11,226 nucleotides of DNA from Actinomycetes bacterium. GTDB lineage: Bacteria > Actinomycetota > Acidimicrobiia > Acidimicrobiales > RAAP-2. Below are positions 7,032 through 11,226 of this stretch, in pieces (positions within the stretch are counted from its first letter, which is position 1; every line of letters starts with the position of its first letter). A program made the position numbers and the translations under genes. Below the pieces are notes generated by a model. The model saw only the letters and a program-made list of their open reading frames with translations, was not told the DNA's origin and did no database searches. The DNA lies in assembly GCA_021799915.1 (NCBI GenBank), contig JAJYZN010000086.1, forward strand, positions 1 to 11,226, in the 5' to 3' direction.

Positions 7032-7070
7032 TCGTGGTCGAACCTCGTGGTCGAACCCCGTGGTCGAAGC
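7032..7070. repeat. 13-bp tandem repeat, three copies
   Basis: TCGTGGTCGAACC occurs perfectly at 7032-7044 and 7045-7057. A third copy with two changes (CCGTGGTCGAAGC) is at 7058-7070, and a degenerate partial copy (TCATGCTCG) follows. The array lies between the IS1634 remnant and the encapsulated-ferritin gene, about 145 bases upstream of its ATG. It could be a binding array for a regulator or a slippage product at the element edge. Confidence 0.75.
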
Positions 7071-7166
7071 TCATGCTCGGGGATCACGTTGCTCACCGCA
7101 CGTGTTCTCTCGCTCCAAGTTCCAGTGACGCGGGGAATTCCTCCGCTGGTAACCTGGTGCATCGGC

Positions 7167-7188
7167 GACCGCTCGCTTCGCAGCGGTC
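7167..7188 (+). promoter_or_regulatory. Inverted repeat upstream of the encapsulated-ferritin gene
   Basis: GACCGCT (7167-7173) and AGCGGTC (7182-7188) form a perfect 7-base stem around an 8-base loop, 27 bases before the ATG at 7215. A possible -10 TAACCT is at 7150-7155 just upstream. If transcription starts near 7162, the hairpin would be at the very start of the mRNA or act as an operator. It does not match the IdeR/DtxR consensus as I know it. Confidence 0.4.
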
Positions 7189-7214
7189 TCTTGCCGTTCA
7201 CTAATGGAGGCGCC

Positions 7215-7610
7215 ATGGCACAGAGCGCAGGGCTCCACGAGCCTCGAGAGAGCCTTTCTTCCGAGACGATCGAACGTCATCGGGCAATCGCGTCGATCCA
7301 AGAGGAGCTGGAGGCCGTGGACTGGTACGACCAGCGCGTCGATGCTGCCGGTGATGCCGACCTTGCGGCCGTGCTTGCGCACAATCGTGACGAGGAGAAG
7401 GAGCACGCCTCGATGACCCTGGAGTGGTTGCGACGCCATGATCCGGCCTTGGACCGGCATCTGCGGACCTACCTGTTCACCACGGCGCCGATCACGGGGA
7501 TAGAGGCTTCGGACAGCGCGCTTGCGCTCCAGGTGGTTGGAGAAGCCATGCCAACCGCCTCTGAGCGGGGGACACTCGGCATTGGCAGCCTGCGAGAGCG
7601 CGGACAATGA
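7215..7610 (+). CDS. Encapsulated ferritin (EncFtn) cargo protein
   Basis: This 131-residue ferritin-like protein oxidises Fe(II) inside an encapsulin shell. It is close in sequence to Rhodospirillum rubrum EncFtn. Helix 1 carries QEELEAVDWYDQRVDA and helix 2 AHNRDEEKEHASMTLEWLRR. The ferroxidase ligands fit Glu31, Glu61 and His64, with Trp37 and Tyr38 nearby; numbering is one less than in R. rubrum. Half-ferritins of this type need to pair for a complete iron site. The C-terminus GTLGIGSLRERG (119-130) is the encapsulin-targeting peptide. ATG 7215 follows GGAGG (7206-7210); longer upstream readings begin inside the tandem repeat. Its stop overlaps the encapsulin ATG by 4 bases (7607-7610), so the two products are co-translated. 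The variable segment before the tag (100-118) is flexible. Confidence 0.95.
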   Translation: MAQSAGLHEPRESLSSETIERHRAIASIQEELEAVDWYDQRVDAAGDADLAAVLAHNRDEEKEHASMTLEWLRRHDPALDRHLRTYLFTTAPITGIEASDSALALQVVGEAMPTASERGTLGIGSLRERGQ

Positions 7611-8407
7611 ACCACTTGCTGCGTTCTCAGGGACCGGTGACCGATGTCGCCTGGAGCCGGATTGACGAAGAGGCGCGTCAACGTTTGACCCCAGCGTTAG
7701 CTGCGCGCCAACTCGTCGATTTCGAAGGGCCGAAAGGGTGGGAGCACTCCGCGTCCAACCTTGGTCGGACTGTCGCGATCGCCAGTACCGACGAAGGCTT
7801 GTCGGCGCGACGTCGGGTCGTGATGCCCTTGGCCGAGATGAGGGCGCCCTTCAGTGTTGCCTGTAGCGAGCTGGCAGATATTTCCCGGGGCGCCCGGGAT
7901 GCCAACTTGGCCGGGCTGGACGCAGCCGCACGCCGCATTGCGTTGGCTGAGAACGTCGCGGTGTTCCATGGATGGGGCGAGGCGGGGTTCACCGGGATCA
8001 CGGAGGCGACGCCGCATCCAGCAATTGCCCTTGGGGGCGACTTCGAACAGTACCCGCGCGTTGTCGCTCGAGCAGTTGCAGTGCTGTCGACCAGCGGAGT
8101 CAGTGGCCCCTTCGGGCTTGCCCTTGGGCCCGAGGAGTACACGGGTGTGATCGAGACCACCGAGCACGGAGGCTTGGTCGTCTTTGATCACCTGCGGCAG
8201 GTGCTTGGGGGACCAATTGTCTGGGCTCCGGGAGTGCGAGGAGCAGTCCTGGTGAGCATGCGCGGCGGAGATTTCCTGTTTGAGTGCGGGCAGGATCTGT
8301 CTGTGGGCTACTCCCACCACGACACTGACGAAGTACATTTCTACTTGGAGGAGAGCTTCGCGTTCCGCGTCGTATCTCCCGAAGCCGCCGTGGGTCTGCG
8401 TCGCTGA
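7607..8407 (+). CDS. Encapsulin shell protein (family 1, HK97 fold)
   Basis: The 266-residue protein builds the icosahedral nanocompartment that encloses the ferritin cargo. It aligns along its whole length with Thermotoga maritima encapsulin (264 residues). Shared features are the N-terminal helix (WSRIDEEARQRLTPALAAR), VDFEGPKGWEHSA (37-49), LAEMRAPFSV (75-84), LTGI-type segment HGWGEAGFTGI (121-131), SGVSGPFGLALGPEEY (163-178), MRGGDFLFECGQDLSVGY (218-235) and the C-terminal ESFAFRVVSPEA. The size suggests a 60-subunit T=1 shell. At position 87, where the T. maritima protein has the tryptophan reported to stack on a flavin, this one has Ser. Start and coupling with the cargo gene are fixed by the ATGA overlap at 7607. 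Two hairpins follow the stop. Confidence 0.95.
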   Translation: MNHLLRSQGPVTDVAWSRIDEEARQRLTPALAARQLVDFEGPKGWEHSASNLGRTVAIASTDEGLSARRRVVMPLAEMRAPFSVACSELADISRGARDANLAGLDAAARRIALAENVAVFHGWGEAGFTGITEATPHPAIALGGDFEQYPRVVARAVAVLSTSGVSGPFGLALGPEEYTGVIETTEHGGLVVFDHLRQVLGGPIVWAPGVRGAVLVSMRGGDFLFECGQDLSVGYSHHDTDEVHFYLEESFAFRVVSPEAAVGLRR

Positions 8408-8680
8408 GAAGCCTCAGGTCACCGCGCTTCCAACCTGTAGCCCTCCACCATTCGGGCGTGGAGGACCAAGAGCGCGCTTTGCATACTTCCTTGGCTGGAG
8501 CGGGGCTCCATCCCTCCGCCGAGCAATGGGCGATCTTGCCCGCTGGCTGCAGATCCACTCGAGTCCATCGGATGTCTCGCATTGCGAAGATTTTCCGTCA
8601 CGTCCGACGAGTTTCGAAAAGCAAGCGTATCTGTTGCGTCAGGACCCAACGATGAGCCCGGGGGACTCAGCCGCCGAATG
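8408..8680. other. Stretch without a convincing gene
   Basis: Between the encapsulin stop and the recognisable part of the flavoprotein gene I see two hairpins (8442-8464 and 8496-8510) but no frame with family-like sequence. The minus-strand frame that continues from the PNPOx-like gene stays open to 8419, but its residues look like non-coding translation. Plus-strand frames here have no ribosome site or motif. Confidence 0.5.
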
Positions 8681-9006
8681 ATCCCGCGGACCAGTACGCT
8701 CCAGCCGATTCCGACACCTATGGGTACGTCTCCGGCCTCGAAGGCGACAACTGCACCCGCAGCGGATAGCGGCAAGGTGCCGCGCTGATCGGCATGGAGG
8801 ACGATGGCATCGTCGACAACTCGATAGTTGACCGGCACGATGATCGGCAGTGCACCGGCGGTGAGCGATACCCGCCCTATCCGGCCTGACCGAAGGTGAG
8901 TCCACGACTCCCCGTTGCCGATCGGCTCGAAAAGAAGCCGCACTGGAAGGTCGTGGGCCAAGAGATCCGGATGCAGACCGGGAATGTCGCGGTTGTGTTC
9001 ATCCAT
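8419..9006 (-). CDS. PNPOx-like FMN-binding protein, probably truncated or decayed at the C-terminus
   Basis: The frame from ATG 9006 gives 195 residues. Residues about 34-112 resemble the split-barrel pyridoxamine 5'-phosphate oxidase-like family: HLRSGRIGRVSLTAGALPI, IVPVNYRVVDDAIVLHADQ, GAVVAFEAGD and GWSVLVRGIIRR. Such proteins bind flavin or F420 and often act as small reductases. After about residue 113 (near 8670) nothing resembles the usual C-terminal part with its final dimer strand, and the frame ends at 8419 in low-complexity sequence. The gene may be truncated, or the tail may be replaced. No good ribosome site precedes ATG 9006; a longer reading from TTG 9249 is not convincing. 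It points toward the encapsulin operon, tail to tail. Confidence 0.6.
   Translation of the reverse strand: MDEHNRDIPGLHPDLLAHDLPVRLLFEPIGNGESWTHLRSGRIGRVSLTAGALPIIVPVNYRVVDDAIVLHADQRGTLPLSAAGAVVAFEAGDVPIGVGIGWSVLVRGIIRRLSPPGSSLGPDATDTLAFRNSSDVTENLRNARHPMDSSGSAASGQDRPLLGGGMEPRSSQGSMQSALLVLHARMVEGYRLEAR
8442..8464 (+). terminator. Hairpin after the encapsulin gene, possible terminator
   Basis: CCTCCAC (8442-8448) pairs perfectly with GTGGAGG (8458-8464) over a 9-base loop, 34 bases after the encapsulin stop. A second hairpin, TGGAGC-GGG-GCTCCA, is at 8496-8510. Neither has a T-tract, as is common in high-GC actinobacteria, so termination is plausible but not shown. Confidence 0.4.
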
Positions 9007-9197
9007 TGGGACCCGATCTGCCCACTCGCCCCTGAGGATCCATGCCACAATCGTCTCGCCGGTGGTGGGCACGCAACAGGGCCGAAAGTCACCAGCCGGG
9101 GGATCGAGAGCACCGACAGCGAATATGGCGAGAAATGGGCGACACGGCCGGAGGAGAGGCAAGGGAAGGCAAGGGAATAGGTCGAGTACGAGGTCGC
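9007..9197. other. Divergent intergenic region
   Basis: About 190 bases separate the start of the PNPOx-like gene from the promoter of the GNAT gene. The region is purine-rich at 9130-9180, with a direct repeat of AAGGGAA (9161-9167, 9171-9177). I see no small gene or clear operator. Confidence 0.4.
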
Positions 9198-9210
9198 TAG
9201 GCTGGTGGAG
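9198..9210 (+). promoter_or_regulatory. Putative leaderless promoter (-10 TAGGCT) for the GNAT gene
   Basis: TAGGCT (9198-9203) fits TANNNT and is 6 bases from the GTG at 9210, exactly as for TACATT and the ATG at 4980. The transcript would start at the start codon. GGTGGA directly abuts the GTG and is too close to act as a normal ribosome site. No -35 is evident. Confidence 0.5.
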
Positions 9211-9812
9211 TGGCCGACGGCCAGGGTGTCGACGCCCGAGCGTACCCAAGTGACCTGGTGGGTATCGCGTCCCTCGATGGCCGTCGATCTGTCAGGATCC
9301 GGCCGATCCGGGACAGCGACGGCCCGGGCCTCGTGGAGTTCCATTCGTCGCTCACTCCGTGGTCCATCTATTCGAGGTACTTCGGCGCTCACCCCTCCTT
9401 GAACGAGAGAGAGGTCGCATGGTTCACCCAGGTGGACTACCGAGACCGGCTGGCGCTCATTGCTGAAGACGGTGGCAAAATTGTCGGTGTAGGACGCTAT
9501 GACCGGCGGGACGAGCGCTCGGAGGCCGAGGTCGCGTTCGTGGTGGCCGACGAGTGGCAGGGGCTGGGGCTGGGCCGCATCTTGCTTCGTCGTCTGGCCG
9601 ATGCAGCCAAACGGAACGGCATCGATACCTTCGTCGCTGACACGCTGGCGGAGAACCGCGCCATGCTCGAGGTGTTCCGACTCTCCGGGTTCGCAGTCGA
9701 GACGTCGTCTCGCCACGAGATCGTGCACGTCCGGATATCGATCATCTCGGAGGTCGTAGGAGAGCGAACGGCAGCCGGCGACTCGTGCAACGTCGACGGT
9801 GGCCGGCGATGA
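9210..9812 (+). CDS. GNAT-family acetyltransferase, Pat-like
   Basis: The 200-residue protein should transfer acetyl from acetyl-CoA to a lysine or amine. The GNAT fold spans about residues 27-178: VRIRPIRDSDGPGLVEFHSS, the SIYSRYFGAHPSLNEREV helix, a DYRDRLALIAE strand, EAEVAFVVADEWQGLGLGR with the acetyl-CoA loop Q-G-L-G-L-G (117-122), then TLAENRAMLEVFRLSGF. The opening R-Y/F-F-x-x-H-P pattern and AEVAF-VAD signature are those of protein acetyltransferase Pat and of the GNAT domains fused to acyl-CoA synthetases. Glu107 is a candidate catalytic base. No cyclic-nucleotide domain is present. Start is GTG 9210 by the promoter geometry; GTG 9258 is an alternative. Its stop overlaps the deacetylase ATG (9809-9812), tying the two together. 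Confidence 0.9.
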   Translation: MADGQGVDARAYPSDLVGIASLDGRRSVRIRPIRDSDGPGLVEFHSSLTPWSIYSRYFGAHPSLNEREVAWFTQVDYRDRLALIAEDGGKIVGVGRYDRRDERSEAEVAFVVADEWQGLGLGRILLRRLADAAKRNGIDTFVADTLAENRAMLEVFRLSGFAVETSSRHEIVHVRISIISEVVGERTAAGDSCNVDGGRR

Positions 9813-10945
9813 GGCTTCTGCTGAGTGGACCGCTGCCGGCTGATGCCCACTACCTGACAGATCATCCGGAGCGCCCTGCACGTATTGAGGCTGTGAGAGC
9901 GGCTCTCACCGACCTGCGCCTTGGTTCGCAGCTTCAGGTCGTTTCGCATCGCAGAGCAGAGCGCTTCGAGTTGGAATTGGCGCACGATCGGCACTACCTC
10001 GATGACCTCGAGAGGTTTTGCAGACAAGGTGGTGGGCTGCTCGATCCGGACACGTTTGCCACCCATGGATCGTGGGTCGCCGCGTGCGACGCCGCCGGTG
10101 CAGGCCTCGGGGCAATCCAAGCCCTGATCGTTGGCAATTCAGAAAACGGGCGTTCTCAGGGGCCAGAAGGCTTTCTTGAGCCAGAGCCCTCTCCCGCGTC
10201 GGGACGCCCCGAGGCGTCTGCGCTGCTTGAGCCGTCAATCGCCTTCGTAGTGGCCCGTCCACCAGGGCACCATGCCGAGAGCGGACGGGCGATGGGGTTC
10301 TGCCTGGTCAACAGTGTGGCAGTGGCTGCTGCATTTCTGGCCGAGCGCGGCGAGCGAGTGCTCATCGTCGACTGGGATGTCCACCACGGCAATGGGACGC
10401 AATCGATTTTTTGGGACGACCCGAGGGTGCTCTACGTCTCGCTCCATCAGTGGCCTCTGTACCCGGGCACCGGAGCTGCCGGCGAGACCGGTGGTCCGTC
10501 TGCACCAGGCTTGACGGTGAATATGCCACTGCCACCGAAGTCGACCGGTGACGTGGCGCGGCGGTGTCTCGAGGAGATAGCGATGCCGGTCGTCGAGCGC
10601 TTCGCTCCGACTTGGGTGCTCGTGTCCGCTGGGTACGACGCTCATCGGGACGACCCGCTCAGCGACATGGGGCTCTCGGCCGGTGATTATGCCGGCCTGG
10701 CGAAGGTGGTGGCGTCGATGGCCCCTCTGCGCGATCGCCTGGTGTTTTTCCTCGAAGGCGGCTACCAGCTCAGCTCGCTGCGGCGGTCGGTACGAGCAAC
10801 GATGGCGGCGTTGCTCGACAGTGGTACGGAACGAAGTGCAGGCGCCTACGAGAGGGATGAGGGGCCGACCTCGGGCGGGGGCGGCGCTGAGTCGGCCGAG
10901 CTGGTTGCGTCGATACGACGCGACCGCAAGGGCTCTTCCAGCTGA
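9809..10945 (+). CDS. Class II HDAC-like / AcuC-type deacetylase
   Basis: This 378-residue zinc hydrolase probably removes acetyl groups from protein lysines or polyamines. It has the arginase/deacetylase fold: HYLTDHPERPARIEAV (near residues 14-29), catalytic RPPGHHAES with His154-His155, IVDWDVHHGNGTQSIF with zinc ligands Asp190 and His192, SAGYDAHRDDPL with Asp277, and the transition-state tyrosine in LEGGYQ (Tyr319). All active-site residues seen in the family are intact. An insert of roughly 25-30 residues rich in Pro, Glu and Ser (about 110-142) sits before the catalytic histidines. ATG 9809 is chosen over GTG 9785 because it overlaps the GNAT stop as ATGA. The last 35-40 residues are hydrophilic and overlap the kinase gene antisense. 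Its substrate cannot be told from sequence. Confidence 0.93.
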   Translation: MRLLLSGPLPADAHYLTDHPERPARIEAVRAALTDLRLGSQLQVVSHRRAERFELELAHDRHYLDDLERFCRQGGGLLDPDTFATHGSWVAACDAAGAGLGAIQALIVGNSENGRSQGPEGFLEPEPSPASGRPEASALLEPSIAFVVARPPGHHAESGRAMGFCLVNSVAVAAAFLAERGERVLIVDWDVHHGNGTQSIFWDDPRVLYVSLHQWPLYPGTGAAGETGGPSAPGLTVNMPLPPKSTGDVARRCLEEIAMPVVERFAPTWVLVSAGYDAHRDDPLSDMGLSAGDYAGLAKVVASMAPLRDRLVFFLEGGYQLSSLRRSVRATMAALLDSGTERSAGAYERDEGPTSGGGGAESAELVASIRRDRKGSSS

Positions 10946-11226
10946 GGAGGAGGGTCCTCCAAGGAGGTGGGGACCCTCCACACAAGGCGCGTCCCGCCTT
11001 GCTCTGCTTGTTCGAGGAGCATCGTCCCACCGAGGGACTCGGCGCGTCGCCTGAGGTTGGCAAGCCCGAGACCGCTGCTGCTGTCCGCGGGGACGTCGCT
11101 GCCTTCATGCGCGACAGTCGCCGAGCCGTCATCTCGCAAAGGGGGCAGCCCATCGCCGTCGTCGGTGATCGTCACAGTGCAATGCTCCCCGTCGGCCGTG
11201 AGCTCGACCGTGGCCACCTCGGCCGA
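10846..11226 (-). CDS. Sensor histidine kinase, C-terminal part (5' end outside window)
   Basis: The frame is open across the window edge and ends at TAG 10848-10846, giving 126 visible residues. It is the end of a HATPase_c domain: SAEVATVEL, the G1 box TITDDGDGLPPL, the G2 box GLGLANLRRRAESLGG and the last strand GGTRLVWRVP. This arrangement is that of the NarL/DevS class of histidine kinases, which phosphorylate a LuxR-type response regulator. The sensor, dimerisation and N-box regions lie beyond 11226. After the domain ends near 10970 a tail of about 40 residues rich in Pro, Glu and Ser continues, and this overlaps the deacetylase gene by 100 bases. There is an insert between G1 and G2 (about 25 residues) that is polar. 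Confidence 0.9.
   Translation of the reverse strand, partial: SAEVATVELTADGEHCTVTITDDGDGLPPLRDDGSATVAHEGSDVPADSSSGLGLANLRRRAESLGGTMLLEQAEQGGTRLVWRVPTSLEDPPPQLEEPLRSRRIDATSSADSAPPPPEVGPSSLS
10949..10979. terminator. GC-rich hairpin between convergent genes
   Basis: GGAGGGTCC (10949-10957) pairs perfectly with GGACCCTCC (10971-10979) over 13 bases, 3 bases after the deacetylase stop. It would work in both directions but lacks a T-tract, and on the minus strand it lies within the kinase coding tail. It may terminate the GNAT-deacetylase transcript. Confidence 0.45.

Noticed and set aside
7032..7079. CRISPR array or tRNA T-loop from the repeated GGTTCGA (minus strand)
   Set aside because: The units are directly adjacent with no spacers, and no acceptor, D or anticodon arms can be folded around them.
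9007..9249. N-terminal extension of the PNPOx-like gene to TTG 9249
   Set aside because: The extra 81 residues are of odd composition (Pro/Leu/Arg-rich), start with TTG without a ribosome site, and cross the GNAT promoter.
9785..9808. GTG 9785 as the deacetylase start
   Set aside because: It would add eight basic residues not seen in the family, whereas ATG 9809 gives the usual N-terminus and an ATGA overlap.
8877..9881. Long minus-strand ORF of 334 residues across the GNAT gene
   Set aside because: It is antisense to a clear GNAT gene, has no family-like sequence and no ribosome site; a high-GC shadow.

Overview
The window looks like chromosomal DNA of a high-GC actinobacterium. Three things point there: many GTG starts, frequent 4-base stop/start overlaps, and a gcvH - garA-like FHA - MerR - DUF151 order that matches the Mycobacterium tuberculosis Rv1826-Rv1829 neighbourhood. 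I suspect a lineage outside Mycobacterium, possibly Acidimicrobiia, but that is a guess.

Layout. (1) 22-730 is a scrap heap of truncated pieces: a GNAT N-terminus (+), a tyrosine-integrase arm domain (-) and the N-terminal part of an IS256/Mutator transposase (-). The last two are fused in one open frame. (2) 909-1691 encodes a SpoU/TrmH-type RNA methyltransferase, followed by an unrecognised 149-residue protein (1905-2354). (3) 2595-6151 is a plus-strand block: gcvH, a zinc-ribbon FHA protein resembling GarA, a long MerR-family regulator, a bifunctional-nuclease (DUF151) protein with a likely leaderless promoter, and a DUF4232-like lipoprotein that overlaps it by 4 bases. (4) 6196 to about 6963 (-) is a decayed IS1634-family transposase lacking its N-terminus and the segment that should carry the third catalytic acidic residue. 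It is followed by a 13-bp tandem repeat. (5) 7215-8407 is a two-gene encapsulin locus: encapsulated ferritin with a C-terminal targeting peptide, overlapping the encapsulin shell gene by 4 bases. (6) A convergent minus-strand PNPOx-like flavoprotein gene (start 9006) has a recognisable front half and an unrecognisable tail. (7) 9210-10945 holds a Pat-like GNAT acetyltransferase (likely leaderless) coupled by ATGA to a class II HDAC-like deacetylase. (8) The window ends inside a minus-strand sensor histidine kinase whose C-terminal tail overlaps the deacetylase tail antisense by 100 bases.

Functional themes. The gcvH-FHA-MerR block suggests central nitrogen/carbon metabolism under Ser/Thr kinase control. 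The encapsulin pair is an iron-storage nanocompartment: the ferritin-like cargo oxidises Fe(II) and the shell stores the mineral. The GNAT-HDAC pair looks like an acetylation writer and eraser made from one transcript, reminiscent of acuA/acuC of Bacillus. The most system-like parts are the encapsulin operon and the acetylation cassette. Neither is a wholly unknown class, and I see no clear evidence of a completely undescribed system.
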